Source of the DNA: Chloroflexota bacterium
Lineage (GTDB): Bacteria > Chloroflexota > Anaerolineae > Anaerolineales > Anaerolineaceae
Reading direction: 5' to 3'
Assembly: GCA_004347695.1 (NCBI GenBank)
Contig: SLTK01000005.1
Coordinates: forward strand, 1-64,000
DNA length: 64,000 nt
Shown here in pieces: positions 29,154 to 38,850 of this stretch; position 1 is the stretch's first letter; every line of letters begins with the position of its first letter. The translations under genes and the position numbers were made by a program. Under the pieces are notes generated by a model, which saw only the letters and a list, made by a program, of their open reading frames with translations, did not search any database and had not been told where the DNA came from.

Positions 29154-30575
29154 TTAGATTAAATACTTGAAAGGTTTGCGGTGGACAAACTTGCCCGATC
29201 CAGCCTGACCGTGCCACTCTTTTCCATCGACGATCAATTTTCCACGCAGGAAAACCTTATCAACCGCCCCGGTCAATTGCCAGCCTTCGTACAAATTGTA
29301 GTCTGTACGTTGGTGCGAGTGGGCAACACCGTATTGAACGCGTTGATCGGGATCGAAAATGAGAATATCCGCATCGGCGCCGGGCGTAAGGCTGCCCTTG
29401 CGCGGGTACATGCCGAATATTTTAGCCGGGTTTGTGCTGGTCAGTTCGACAAACTTGTTGGGGGTGATTCTGCCAGTCGCGACAGCGGTGCTCCAGAATA
29501 TCATCATCCGGTCACCAACCCCTGGCAGGCCGTTTGGAATTTTTGTAAAATCTTCCCTGCCAAGTTCCTTACCGGGAATCGCAACCGGTTTACCTTCGTA
29601 CAGAATGGGCTTGGCGCCATCGTAAAAGAACGGGCAGTGATCCGTTGACAGAACCTGGATGGTGCCGTCTTCGAGACCTTCCCACAGGCGCTGCTGATCG
29701 GGTTCCGATCGGACCGGAGGTGAACAGATAAACTTTGCGCCATCGGGCTGCGCCAGGTTGTCTTCCGAGAAGAAAAGGTACTGCGGACATGTTTCACCCA
29801 TGACCGGCAGGCCTTGTTCGCGCGCGTAGGACAGCATATCCACTTCGCCGGCAGCGTTCATGTGAACGATATACAGAGGTGCCTCACTTTCGGCAGCCAG
29901 CGACGCCGAGCGCAGGACGGCTTCAACCGCGCCCCAGGCCGGCCGGGTGCGCGCGTGCCACACCGGTTCGACATGATGCTGCGCCAGGGCTTCGGCCACC
30001 AGCAAATCGATCACATCCCCGTTTTCAGCATGCACCATCGTCAACAATCCATGCTTTTTGGCGATGCGGAGAACCCGTAGAATTTGATCGTCCCTCAACC
30101 GCAGGCGGTTATTGTAAGCCGTGAAAACCTTTAAGCTGGTAATTCCTTGCGCAACCAGTCCCGGAATCTCGGCCTCCACCTGCTCATCCAACCGGCTGAT
30201 ATTCATATGAAAACCGAAATCGACGGCTGCCTTTGGGTCAGCTTTGGCATGCCAGGCATCCACACAAGCCTGCAGCGGCGCAAAGTCTTGCGAGATGAAA
30301 TCAATGACCGTGGTGGTTCCGCCAAAGGCTGCGGCTTTGTGACCGGTGTAGTGATCATCTGACGAAACCGTGCCAAACATCGGCAGGTCGAAATGGGTGT
30401 GAACATCCACCCCACCCGGCATGACATACTTTCCAGCGGCATTGATCAACTGCGCCCCCACTGGAATGGCCAGGTCCGTACCGATGGTTTTAATCTGCTC
30501 GCCTTCGATCAGGATATCCGCCTGGTAAGTATCAGAAGCAGTCAGAATGGTTCCGGATTGGATGATGACGGTCAT
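29154..30575 (-). CDS. hyuA: Dihydropyrimidinase / hydantoinase family amidohydrolase
   Basis: 473-residue cyclic amidohydrolase that opens hydantoin- or dihydropyrimidine-type rings. Metal ligands: HTHFD near 59-63, the Lys normally carbamylated (SLKVFTAY near 147-154), later His residues (VHAENGD, YIVHMN) and the Asp in LSTDHCPF. E. coli HyuA belongs to the same cluster type as ygeW/ygeY, and here the gene closes the purine island. The natural substrate may be an imide-like intermediate of purine breakdown rather than a pyrimidine; this is inferred from context. GAGGAA ribosome site. Confidence 0.88.
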   Translation of the reverse strand: MTVIIQSGTILTASDTYQADILIEGEQIKTIGTDLAIPVGAQLINAAGKYVMPGGVDVHTHFDLPMFGTVSSDDHYTGHKAAAFGGTTTVIDFISQDFAPLQACVDAWHAKADPKAAVDFGFHMNISRLDEQVEAEIPGLVAQGITSLKVFTAYNNRLRLRDDQILRVLRIAKKHGLLTMVHAENGDVIDLLVAEALAQHHVEPVWHARTRPAWGAVEAVLRSASLAAESEAPLYIVHMNAAGEVDMLSYAREQGLPVMGETCPQYLFFSEDNLAQPDGAKFICSPPVRSEPDQQRLWEGLEDGTIQVLSTDHCPFFYDGAKPILYEGKPVAIPGKELGREDFTKIPNGLPGVGDRMMIFWSTAVATGRITPNKFVELTSTNPAKIFGMYPRKGSLTPGADADILIFDPDQRVQYGVAHSHQRTDYNLYEGWQLTGAVDKVFLRGKLIVDGKEWHGQAGSGKFVHRKPFKYLI

Positions 30576-30599
30576 GAGATTCCTCGATAATCAAACATG

Positions 30600-31193
30600 T
30601 CAAACATTGTCCCAGTCTGTGGGCGGTTCGTGAATTTTATCAAAACCGCCCAGCATTGCCAGCACCAGCGGGTCAAGTTGAAATTGATCTTCCGGCAGCT
30701 CAGTAGCGCCATAATCTCCGTTACGCATGGCGCGTTCACGCAGCGATTGCCACAGCAGCGCCCGTTCTTCATTCCGTACAACCAGATCTTTAACGATCCG
30801 GGCCTGATGCAAAAGCTCGCCGGTCGTGTAGAGAAAAGTGATACGCCGCCACTGGTCAGCCTGCACGGGATGCGATAATACCTGCAGCGGTCCGAGCTGG
30901 ATCTTGTAATATTCCTCGCCGGCGCGCGGGTGGTCGGGCTCATCGCGGATCAATTCCGCCCGGGTGGTCAGCTCATGCCCGCGCACCGGAGCGATGAAAT
31001 TAATGCGCCAGCGTTCCTGCTCGCCAAAACCGGCTGTCTGGTAAAAGGCCAGGTAATCCACCGCCACCACTTTCGGCGCAGACTTAAGTGGTATCCGATA
31101 CCAACCAAGAACCCGGGCAATTTCCAGGTCGCGCGGATTGGTAACCACGACAACGAGGATTAGCGCGGTCGGTTCAGGCTGTAATGTCATCAT
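30600..31193 (-). CDS. Conserved-looking hypothetical protein, 197 residues
   Basis: I do not recognise the family. Soluble, without signal or membrane segment. It has a hydrophobic strand ALILVVVVTNPRDLEIARVL at the start, then a mixed alpha/beta pattern and a charged C-terminal helix (NEERALLWQSLRERA). It reads as an intact, well-composed gene of normal codon use, lying 24 bases before hyuA on the same strand. One of the Met codons near the start (residue 1 or 2) is used. Confidence 0.6.
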   Translation of the reverse strand: MMTLQPEPTALILVVVVTNPRDLEIARVLGWYRIPLKSAPKVVAVDYLAFYQTAGFGEQERWRINFIAPVRGHELTTRAELIRDEPDHPRAGEEYYKIQLGPLQVLSHPVQADQWRRITFLYTTGELLHQARIVKDLVVRNEERALLWQSLRERAMRNGDYGATELPEDQFQLDPLVLAMLGGFDKIHEPPTDWDNV

Positions 31194-31318
31194 TCACCTT
31201 GCGTAGGAGAAACATGATTTTATTATTATAGCCCGTTTAGTTTGAGACGTTTTCCATGCAGCCCAGGCCGGTTTCCAGACTCGCGAGGAATTACCCGCCA
31301 CATCCTTATCGCAATCAA

Positions 31319-31362
31319 CCCTCACCTGACCTCTCCCTGCAAAGGGATAAGTCAGGTGAGGG
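31319..31362. repeat. Palindromic repeat downstream of the PLP enzyme gene
   Basis: CCCTCACCTGAC (31319-31330) is exactly complementary to GTCAGGTGAGGG (31351-31362), with an inner TCCCT/AGGGA stem in the loop. No T-run follows on the minus strand. The CCCTCACC...TCTCCCT pattern is of the kind seen in dispersed intergenic palindromes of many bacteria. Confidence 0.65.
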
Positions 31363-31384
31363 TGTTCTGACAGGTTAATAATCG

Positions 31385-32851
31385 TTAAGCCACGCCAGCG
31401 CGCTGGTTGAATTCGGTAATCAGCGCGTCGATCTCGTTTGCCTGGCTGCGATAACCGCTCCAGTAATCCGGGTCATACCACTGCGCCTGAATCTCATCAT
31501 AGGTGCGCCCCTGCTGCTCGACCCAGGTGTAATACTTCAGGTTGTGAATGCGTTTGCGATCTTCGTATGAAAGCTCGAGCAGATTGTCGGTGGATTCGCC
31601 GTGCAGGTCACGCGCAAATGTTGCAGCGGCGTCAAAGGCAGTAAACTCGCCCATCTCCTGGCGATACTCGTCGATGCGGCTCGAATACAACTCCATCGAG
31701 TCGGTAAAGACCACGAAGACCACATCGTTCTCGCCCATTTCGTAATACTTGGCCATTTTGATGGCAGAGAGCATGTTGGCAATGCCCGAAAAGCCAAGCA
31801 GGTCCAGTCTGGCAGTCACGGCCTCGGGTACGCCTTTACGCACCAGGTACTCGCGACCAACTTTTTCGTTGAACAGCCGGGCAATGTTAACCACGTCGTT
31901 GTCGTCGATGGCAACCACCATGTCGGTTTCTTTGACATTATGCACCCACGGCACATGCTTGTCGCCGATGCCCTCGATGCGGTGCGCGCCAAAGCCGTTG
32001 CGCAGCAGCGTCGGGCACTGCAAAGCTTCGCTGGCAACCGTTTTACTGCCCGGGAAGACTGATTTCAAGTACTCGCCGCAGGCGATGGTGCCGGCTGAAC
32101 CGGTGGTCAGCGCCACTCCCCGGAAGTTATCCCTGGGACCCAGTTCGCGTTTGAGCACTTCTTCGATCGCGTGACCGGTAACGTTGTAATGCCACAAATA
32201 ATTGCCAAATTCCTCGAACTGGTTGAAAATGACCAGGTCCTGCCCGGAGCGTCGTAATTCCCAGCACTTATCGAAGATTTCCTTGACATTGGATTCTGAT
32301 CCGGGGGTGGCAATCACCTCGCCGGCTATCTTCTCCAACCACTCGAAGCGTTCCCGGCTCATCCCTTCTGGCAGAATGGCAATGGACTGGCAGCCAAGCA
32401 GCGCCGAATCGTAAGCGCCGCCGCGGCAATAGTTGCCGGTGGACGGCCAAACCGCTTTCTGAGTCGCCGGGTCGAACTGGCCGGTCACCAGGCGTGGAAC
32501 CAGGCAGCCAAAGGCCGCCCCGACTTTGTGTGCGCCGGTGGGAAACCACTTACCCACCAGGCCGATTATGCGAGCCGGTGTTCCGGTTAGACTGGAAGGC
32601 AGTTCGAAATAATTCACCCCGCCATATCCGCCGCCGCGCGCTTTCGGTTCATTTTTCCAGGAGATGCGAAATAAATTGCGCGGGTGGACATCCCACAAAC
32701 CAATCGAGCCCAATTCTTCTTTGACTTTCGCAGGAATCAGATCTGGATTTTTCATCTGGGCAAAAGTCGGGATCACAATGTTCCGTTCTTTCACCCGCTG
32801 AATTGCCCGGTCACGGTGCTCAGGGTAAATCGTCAGATCAATTTTAGCCAT
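31385..32851 (-). CDS. PLP-dependent fold-type II enzyme of unknown reaction (cysteine-synthase-like)
   Basis: 488 residues with a likely PLP Schiff-base lysine K109 in WFPTGAHKVGAAFG and a phosphate-binding loop GSAGT (251-255). This places it in the tryptophan-synthase-beta/cysteine-synthase superfamily, larger than typical members (about 310-420). Long stretches such as QFEEFGNYLWHYNVTG are family-specific. The start overlaps the GT2 stop by one base (TAATG), with GGAG upstream. Lying in a purine/ureide island that lacks a YgeX-type diaminopropionate ammonia-lyase, it could be a beta-eliminating lyase or beta-substituting enzyme. That is inference only. Confidence 0.7.
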   Translation of the reverse strand: MAKIDLTIYPEHRDRAIQRVKERNIVIPTFAQMKNPDLIPAKVKEELGSIGLWDVHPRNLFRISWKNEPKARGGGYGGVNYFELPSSLTGTPARIIGLVGKWFPTGAHKVGAAFGCLVPRLVTGQFDPATQKAVWPSTGNYCRGGAYDSALLGCQSIAILPEGMSRERFEWLEKIAGEVIATPGSESNVKEIFDKCWELRRSGQDLVIFNQFEEFGNYLWHYNVTGHAIEEVLKRELGPRDNFRGVALTTGSAGTIACGEYLKSVFPGSKTVASEALQCPTLLRNGFGAHRIEGIGDKHVPWVHNVKETDMVVAIDDNDVVNIARLFNEKVGREYLVRKGVPEAVTARLDLLGFSGIANMLSAIKMAKYYEMGENDVVFVVFTDSMELYSSRIDEYRQEMGEFTAFDAAATFARDLHGESTDNLLELSYEDRKRIHNLKYYTWVEQQGRTYDEIQAQWYDPDYWSGYRSQANEIDALITEFNQRAGVA

Positions 32852-33819
32852 TATGAGTTTTCTCCTGTTAATTTAGTTTCATCTGTATGGAAGTCATCCG
32901 GCTTCTGGCTGACGATGTATAAAGGCCGTCCCTTGACTTCGTCGTAAATACGCCCAATGTACTCGCCCAGTATGCCAAGCGAGATCAATTGCACCCCGCC
33001 GAGGAAGAGCACCGCCAGCAGCGTGGATGCCTGCCCAAAGAAGGCCTGCGATTGCATGGCGCGCAAGACAGCGACAACCGGGATGGCTAAAATCGCCAAT
33101 CCGGCAGTGATAAAGCCAACATAAGTTGCCAGTTGCAAAGGGAAGTACGAAAAACCGGTGATGGCGTTCAACGCCAGCTTGAACATCTTCTTGAACGGGT
33201 ATTTGGTCTCACCGCCAAAGCGCGCTGCCCGGTTATAGGTGACGCCAACCTGATTAAAACCGACCCAGGCGGACATGCCGCGCAGGAAACGGTGATGTTC
33301 CCGCATACTGTTCATCACATTGACCACTTTGCGGTCCATCAGGCGGAAATCACCGCTATCCAGCGGAATCTTGACATCCGTGATGCTGTAAATGATGCGG
33401 TAAAACAACGAAGCGGTAATTTTTTTGAACCACGATTCACCTTCCCGTTCGGCGCGCACCGCAAATACCACTTCGGCCCCCTCGCGCCATCTGGCAATCA
33501 TCTCCAGGATCACTTCCGGCGGGTCCTGCAAGTCTGCATCGATGATGACCACCGCCTGCCCGCGTGAATAATCCAACCCGGCGGTAACGGCGATCTGATG
33601 CCCAAAATTGCGAGCAAACATCACCGGGCGAACGCGTTTGTCGCTGACAGCCAGGCGGCGAATGATCTCCGGCGAGGAGTCCTGCGAGCCGTCATTGACC
33701 AGCACCAGTTCCCAGGGTTCGTGCGTCTGGTCCATCACCTCGCTAATGCGCCGGTGAAGTTCATCCAGGCAGCATTCCTCGTTATAAATCGGGGCTATGA
33801 TCGAAAATGTGGGTTCCAT
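32851..33819 (-). CDS. GT2 glycosyltransferase, polyprenyl-phosphate sugar transferase type
   Basis: 322 residues: a GT-A domain with nucleotide-sugar motifs (APIYNEE, LVNDGSQDSS, and D94/D96 in IIDADLQDPPE) and two C-terminal membrane helices (about 228-285). This is the GtrB/ArnC/DPM1-like layout, in which a sugar is moved from a nucleotide sugar to undecaprenyl or dolichyl phosphate on the cytoplasmic face. It may feed the GT39-like transferase at 63.8 kb, but no link is shown. Its place between two PLP enzymes looks accidental to their function. Confidence 0.88.
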   Translation of the reverse strand: MEPTFSIIAPIYNEECCLDELHRRISEVMDQTHEPWELVLVNDGSQDSSPEIIRRLAVSDKRVRPVMFARNFGHQIAVTAGLDYSRGQAVVIIDADLQDPPEVILEMIARWREGAEVVFAVRAEREGESWFKKITASLFYRIIYSITDVKIPLDSGDFRLMDRKVVNVMNSMREHHRFLRGMSAWVGFNQVGVTYNRAARFGGETKYPFKKMFKLALNAITGFSYFPLQLATYVGFITAGLAILAIPVVAVLRAMQSQAFFGQASTLLAVLFLGGVQLISLGILGEYIGRIYDEVKGRPLYIVSQKPDDFHTDETKLTGENS

Positions 33820-33863
33820 GTGGCAGACCTTCTTTCAAGGTGCAAACAGGGCGAATAGACGGT

Positions 33864-35111
33864 TTAGATTCCCAGGTGTTTTTTCAATGCTGCCAGCGTT
33901 GGCTGGATCACTGTAGCCTCGTTGACCGACTTCAAAGCAGCGCGAATATCCTTCAACCCGTTACCGGTATTGATGACCAGTACCGGGTCATCCGGCCCAA
34001 TTTTACCCTCTCGCACCGCTTTTTTCAGCCCTGCAAAAGCGGCCGCGCCGGCAGGCTCGGCAAAAATGCCCGCCTTGCCAATTTCACCGATGGCGGCAAT
34101 GATTTCCTCATCGGTAACGGTCAAGTATTCACCGCCCGTATCACGTGCAGCGCGCACAGCACGGATGCCGTCGCGTGGTAAATCAACCGAGATGCTGTCG
34201 GCAATCGTTGTCGCCCGCACCGGAATGATTTCTTCGCCGCCGGCAAAATACGCTTGAGCAACCGCCGCCGATTTGTCCGATTGAATGCCAAAGATGCGCG
34301 GCATGCATTCCAACCATCCCAAAAGTTGGAGATCTTTAAACCCCTTGTGCAGGCCGGCAATGATGTTGCCGTCGCCGACCGATACAAACAGGTTCACCGG
34401 CGCATACTTCTGCGGGAGATTGAGCAAAAGCTTTTCCCAGATTTCAAAAGCGCCGGTTTTCTTCCCTTCGGCGGTGAAGGGGTTATACCCCGTATTGCGG
34501 CAGTACCACCCGAATTCGTTGGATGCCTGAATGGTCAGATCGAAGGCGGCGTCATAGTTGCCGTCCACCAGGATGACCTGCGCCCCAAACACCAGCAACT
34601 GGGCAATTTTGGCTTGCGGCGCAGTTTTTGGGGCGAAGATGACGGCTTTATGCCCAACTGCCGCTGCCATTCCTGCCAACGCTGCCCCGGCATTGCCGGT
34701 CGATGCCGTCACGATTACCTCTGCGCCAATTTCCAGCGCGCGCGCCACCACTACTGCCGATGCTCGATCTTTGTACGACGCGGTCGGGTTACGCCCCTCA
34801 TCCTTGATCCATAGATTCTTCAATCCCAGGGATTGTGCCAGGCCGTCAACCTTATAAATGGGCGTCCACCCTGCGGTATGGATCGGCGTACCCTCACCGC
34901 CGGGGTCGCTGACCGGCAGCAACGGCAGGTAACGCCACAGAGACGCCTCGGTTCGCGTGGTGATGTCAGTGATTTGGTAACGCTGACGGATGGCGGCAAA
35001 ATCCAGCACGACATCCAAATTTCCGCCGTCTCTTGGGCAGGTGTAAGTCACCTGACTGGGCGCGTACTCGGTCTGGCATAACGAGCAGCGGTACCCGATA
35101 AATTCACTCAT
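33864..35111 (-). CDS. thrC: Threonine synthase-like PLP enzyme
   Basis: 415 residues with the N-terminal zinc-knuckle of class II threonine synthases (C9, C12, C25), Schiff-base K114 in NPTASYKDRAS, and the phosphate loop VSVGDGNI. The straightforward reading is conversion of O-phosphohomoserine to threonine. No hom or thrB is adjacent; the neighbours are the purine importer permease (8 bases upstream) and a GT2 gene. A different role in the island, for example a 2,3-diaminopropionate or related lyase, is possible because these folds are closely related. Confidence 0.78.
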   Translation of the reverse strand: MSEFIGYRCSLCQTEYAPSQVTYTCPRDGGNLDVVLDFAAIRQRYQITDITTRTEASLWRYLPLLPVSDPGGEGTPIHTAGWTPIYKVDGLAQSLGLKNLWIKDEGRNPTASYKDRASAVVVARALEIGAEVIVTASTGNAGAALAGMAAAVGHKAVIFAPKTAPQAKIAQLLVFGAQVILVDGNYDAAFDLTIQASNEFGWYCRNTGYNPFTAEGKKTGAFEIWEKLLLNLPQKYAPVNLFVSVGDGNIIAGLHKGFKDLQLLGWLECMPRIFGIQSDKSAAVAQAYFAGGEEIIPVRATTIADSISVDLPRDGIRAVRAARDTGGEYLTVTDEEIIAAIGEIGKAGIFAEPAGAAAFAGLKKAVREGKIGPDDPVLVINTGNGLKDIRAALKSVNEATVIQPTLAALKKHLGI

Positions 35112-35119
35112 GCTTTTGC

Positions 35120-36115
35120 CTATTCATTCTCGAAAGGAATGCCAAGCGCCGCCGGCGGCGTGGTACGCATGGCGCGCAGCACCTTTGCGATGAAACGCCG
35201 CACTTCTTCCGGCAAGCCTGCCAGTGTCCGATCCACCCATTCTGAATTACCAATATTAACCAACAGCAGCGTCAGGATCATCAGTGGGAAGGGCGCAACC
35301 TGCAGCACCTGTGACGGGATGTTTGGCAGTGAAGGCTGCAACACCAGCCCCAGCCACTGCAACAGCACAAACAGGTAAGCGCCAAAAGCCGCCCGCAGCG
35401 GGTTCCAACCACCAAAAATGGTAATTGCCAAAGCAATCCAGCCGATGCCGTCCAAGCCGGTGATGGTGCCTTTCCAGCCAACCTTGACGCTCAATGAGTA
35501 CATCGGTCCGGCCATTCCCACCAGCGCGCCGCCAATGATAGTGTAAATATAGCGTAAGCGGTTGACATTCGCACCGCGTACATAGGCAGTCGCTGGCTGT
35601 TCACCAATCCCCTGCAGCATCAAGCCCGGACGGGTTTTGAACACAAAGATGTAAGCCACAGCGATCAGAATATAACTGGAATACACCAAAATATCCTGAC
35701 GGAAGAACAGCACCCCAACCACGGGAATATCCGCCAGCACGGGGATGGGCAGCGATGGTACGCGCGGTCCGGATAGTCCCATGTATGGGTTGCCAAGGAA
35801 GTACGACAGGTCGCGGCACATCAATGCCAGTACAAAGCCCACAGCCACCTGCGACTGTTTGAGCGCGATACTGCTAAAAGCAACAATGAGCGAAACAAAG
35901 GCGCCAATCAGCGCGCCCACCAAAAAACCAAGCAGCAGGCTGCCAGTGGTGACCGAGGTGGCAAAACCCGCCATTGCAGTAAGCAGGATCAGGCCGTTGA
36001 TCGAAAGGTTGGTGATGCCTGCCCGCTCGGTGATGGTTTCACCAATGGCGGCAAAAACCACCGGCGCCGCTGACGCTAAAATTCCTGCTAAACCTACCAG
36101 GGTGTTATTGTCCAT
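35120..36115 (-). CDS. Nucleoside/purine ABC transporter permease 2 (BMP-family system)
   Basis: 331-residue membrane permease of the RbsC/BPD_transp_2 type with about 8-10 helices, including the GERAGITNLSINGLIL-like motif (here ITERAGITNLSINGLILL) found in NupQ/YufQ proteins. Forms a heterodimeric channel with the permease encoded 3 bases upstream. Confidence 0.9.
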   Translation of the reverse strand: MDNNTLVGLAGILASAAPVVFAAIGETITERAGITNLSINGLILLTAMAGFATSVTTGSLLLGFLVGALIGAFVSLIVAFSSIALKQSQVAVGFVLALMCRDLSYFLGNPYMGLSGPRVPSLPIPVLADIPVVGVLFFRQDILVYSSYILIAVAYIFVFKTRPGLMLQGIGEQPATAYVRGANVNRLRYIYTIIGGALVGMAGPMYSLSVKVGWKGTITGLDGIGWIALAITIFGGWNPLRAAFGAYLFVLLQWLGLVLQPSLPNIPSQVLQVAPFPLMILTLLLVNIGNSEWVDRTLAGLPEEVRRFIAKVLRAMRTTPPAALGIPFENE

Positions 36116-36118
36116 GGT

Positions 36119-37168
36119 TTATTTCACCTTCTTGGCCGTCAGCCGGCGGCGGACACCGTCCATCATCAGAACAAAGAGCACCAGCGCGCCTTGCAGGACG
36201 CCGGAGAGTGTCGAGTCTAGTTTGAGCACGATGGGAAGTTGAATGCTGCCAATATTCAGAGCGGCAAAAAAGAGCGCCACCGGGGCAGCCCACAGCGCCT
36301 GGTAATTGATCAACATGGCAACCATCAACCCAAGAAAGCCGTAACCCGATGAAATGGCCGGGATCAACCGGTGATAGACCGCCAGCACCTGGGTGGCGCC
36401 AGCCAGACCGGCGAATGCGCCGCAAATGAAAAAGGCGGACATCATATATTTGCCAGTCGGAATACCAATGACAAAAGCCGCCCGGCCGTTCTTGCCGACT
36501 GCCTTCAGGCGAAGCCCAAAATAGGTACCCTGTAATATCAGATAAACGATGGCAATGCCGATCAGGCCGATCCCGAGCGACCACCAGCTCATGCGCAGTC
36601 CTTCCACCTGCGGCAGCCACAGCAGGTTGTCAAAAGGTACGGTACCGCTCATAGAGCCTACCCCCGGACGTTTCCACGGCCCAAAGATGAGCCAGATGGT
36701 CAGTGCGGTGGCGACAAAGTTCAAGCCAAGCCCGCCAAAAATCTCATTCACTCCGCCGTAGATTTTCAACAATCCGGTCAGCGACGCCCAGATCATGCCG
36801 CCGAGGATGCCAGCCAGGAAACCGATGAGAATAATCAGGGTTGGCGACATGCTGGTGTCCTGCAGCAGACGCAGCGCCCAGGTGGTGAAGATGGCGCCCA
36901 GCGTGATCTGACCTTCGATACCAATGTTCCATAAGCCGGCAGCAAAGGTCAGTAACAGCCCGGATGTGGCCAGCAGCAGCGGAATCCAGGCTACGATGAC
37001 ATCCGAAATTTTGCCGATCGAACCGACTGACCCGGTAAAAATTAACTTGTAGGCTTCCAGCGGTGGCGCTTTGGCTAGCAACATCACCACGGTAGTGAAA
37101 ATCAAAGCGGCCACAATGGCCAGGATTTGGAAACCGAATTTAAATCCAGCGGAAGACTTGTTCAACAC
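36119..37168 (-). CDS. Nucleoside/purine ABC transporter permease 1 (BMP-family system)
   Basis: 349-residue permease of the NupP/YufP type. The motif GLWNIGIEGQITLGAI is characteristic. About 9 helices. Start is GTG at 37168, whose G is also the last base of the ATPase TAG stop, so translation is coupled. Confidence 0.9.
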   Translation of the reverse strand: MLNKSSAGFKFGFQILAIVAALIFTTVVMLLAKAPPLEAYKLIFTGSVGSIGKISDVIVAWIPLLLATSGLLLTFAAGLWNIGIEGQITLGAIFTTWALRLLQDTSMSPTLIILIGFLAGILGGMIWASLTGLLKIYGGVNEIFGGLGLNFVATALTIWLIFGPWKRPGVGSMSGTVPFDNLLWLPQVEGLRMSWWSLGIGLIGIAIVYLILQGTYFGLRLKAVGKNGRAAFVIGIPTGKYMMSAFFICGAFAGLAGATQVLAVYHRLIPAISSGYGFLGLMVAMLINYQALWAAPVALFFAALNIGSIQLPIVLKLDSTLSGVLQGALVLFVLMMDGVRRRLTAKKVK

Positions 37169-38631
37169 TAGAAACCTTTCCCGCCGATTAATTGTCCAAG
37201 CTGATCCACGGTAGTCGCGGCGGCATCCAGCGGCTGAGAGACTTTGCCATTATAAAAAACCAGAATACGGTCGCTGTAATGCAACACTTCCTCCAGATCC
37301 GCCGAAATAAACACAATACAGGTTTTTTGCCTGCAGCGGTCTTTCAGTTGGCTCCAAATCCAGATCGATGATTCGATATCCAGCCCACGGGTGGGGTGCT
37401 CCAACAACAACAGCCTCAATGGTGTGCGCAGCATTGCCAGCAGCGCCCGCTGCTGATTACCACCGGAAAGCGCTTCGACGCGGGTAACCGGTTCACCTTT
37501 GATGTTAAATGTATTAATGCGCTCGCGGCTTATGGTTACGGCCTTCTCACGATCGATGAAAAAGCCGGATTGACCTTCGCTTAAGATGAAATGCTCGGTA
37601 ATCGATAACCCGGGAATCAGTCCCTCCTCCATGCGCGAGGCTGGGACGTATGAAATTCCTGCATCCTGGAAGGAGTGGTAGGGTTTGCCGGTAAGGCGTT
37701 TCCCGCCCAGGCGTAAATCACCGCCGACCGGGCGCATCAGTCCTGCCAGCGTTCGCAGGAACTGGCGCTGACCGGAACCCTCCATACCTGCCAGGCCAAT
37801 TACTTCGCCGCAGTTGACGGTCAAATTCGCATTTCGGATTTGAATGCGGTTGTCTTCGATCGATAAGTTGGTGACCTCGACTGCCGGTTCGCAATTTTCC
37901 AGGCGGGTCTTTTCATCCAGACTGATTACTTTGCCGAACATCATCTCGACCAGGTTATCGGTGTTATAAGGCGGAGCAGCTTCACCGACCAGGCTGCCTT
38001 GACGAAAAACTGCAATTTTATGACACAGCCCTTCGACATCTTCCAGTTTGTGCGAGACGAAGATGATTACCATGCCTTGTTCGGCCAATTTCTTCAATGT
38101 TTCGAACAATTTTGCTTTCTGACTGGCGCTAATTCCAGTGGTGGGTTCGTCCAAAATCAGAATCTGCGCTCCGAGCCACAAAAGCCGCAGAATTTCAAGC
38201 TGCTGGCGTTCGCCCACCGTCAAACCATCTACATATGCTTCTGGATCGAGATTAAAACCGAATTGTGCTTGCAGTTCCTTAAGCGACTTGCTTACCTCGC
38301 GCCGGTTGGGAAACAGCCCGCCATCATGACCAATGAGCATATTGTCAACAATCTTCATCGGCGGAAAATCCAACGGATCCTGATGCAGCATGCCTATGCC
38401 ATGTTTGATCGCGTCGGATGGAGTGCCGATATGCACCGCTTTTCCATCCAGTAATATGTCACCCGAGTCGGCCTGAATGAACCCGGAAAGCACTTTCATC
38501 AATGTGCTCTTCCCGGCTCCATTTTCCCCCAGGATACCCTGGATGACACCTGATTTTATACTTATCGAGATGTCATTATTCGCATGGACAGCGCCAAACG
38601 ACTTATGAATATGTACCAGTTCAACATTCAT
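37168..38631 (-). CDS. Nucleoside/purine ABC transporter, double ATP-binding protein
   Basis: 487 residues with two ABC domains, as in RbsA/YufO. N-terminal half: Walker A GENGAGKST, signature LTVGERQQ, Walker B LILDEPT. C-terminal half: degenerate Walker A (GMEGSGQR), signature LSGGNQQR, and LLEHPTRGLD, where the usual Asp-Glu is changed. Only the first site looks fully catalytic, which is normal for this family. It follows the binding-protein gene after a hairpin at 38772-38800. Confidence 0.92.
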   Translation of the reverse strand: MNVELVHIHKSFGAVHANNDISISIKSGVIQGILGENGAGKSTLMKVLSGFIQADSGDILLDGKAVHIGTPSDAIKHGIGMLHQDPLDFPPMKIVDNMLIGHDGGLFPNRREVSKSLKELQAQFGFNLDPEAYVDGLTVGERQQLEILRLLWLGAQILILDEPTTGISASQKAKLFETLKKLAEQGMVIIFVSHKLEDVEGLCHKIAVFRQGSLVGEAAPPYNTDNLVEMMFGKVISLDEKTRLENCEPAVEVTNLSIEDNRIQIRNANLTVNCGEVIGLAGMEGSGQRQFLRTLAGLMRPVGGDLRLGGKRLTGKPYHSFQDAGISYVPASRMEEGLIPGLSITEHFILSEGQSGFFIDREKAVTISRERINTFNIKGEPVTRVEALSGGNQQRALLAMLRTPLRLLLLEHPTRGLDIESSIWIWSQLKDRCRQKTCIVFISADLEEVLHYSDRILVFYNGKVSQPLDAAATTVDQLGQLIGGKGF

Positions 38632-38771
38632 TCAGGTCTCTTGGATCAGGAATCATTGGCTGACCGCGATATACGACCAGCAAGAGAGAATATTAAGTTG
38701 TGCCATTTGCGAGGGTGCATCAATTTTTTCCGCGAACCAAATTCCCGGTTTTGAGGGATCATTATTTGACT

Positions 38772-38800
38772 GGAGGGGCGAGATTGTCGTTCGCCCCTCC
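38772..38800 (-). other. Strong hairpin between binding-protein and ATPase genes
   Basis: GGAGGGGCGA (38772-38781) pairs perfectly with TCGCCCCTCC (38791-38800), loop of 9. No T-run on the minus strand. The position suits an RNA-processing or 3'-stabilising stem that keeps binding-protein mRNA more abundant than the downstream ATPase/permease mRNA. Confidence 0.6.
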
Positions 38801-38850
38801 GGGTTGTACCTGTGGCCGAGATCATTGGTAGATCCCGGTTTGTAAAGCGA

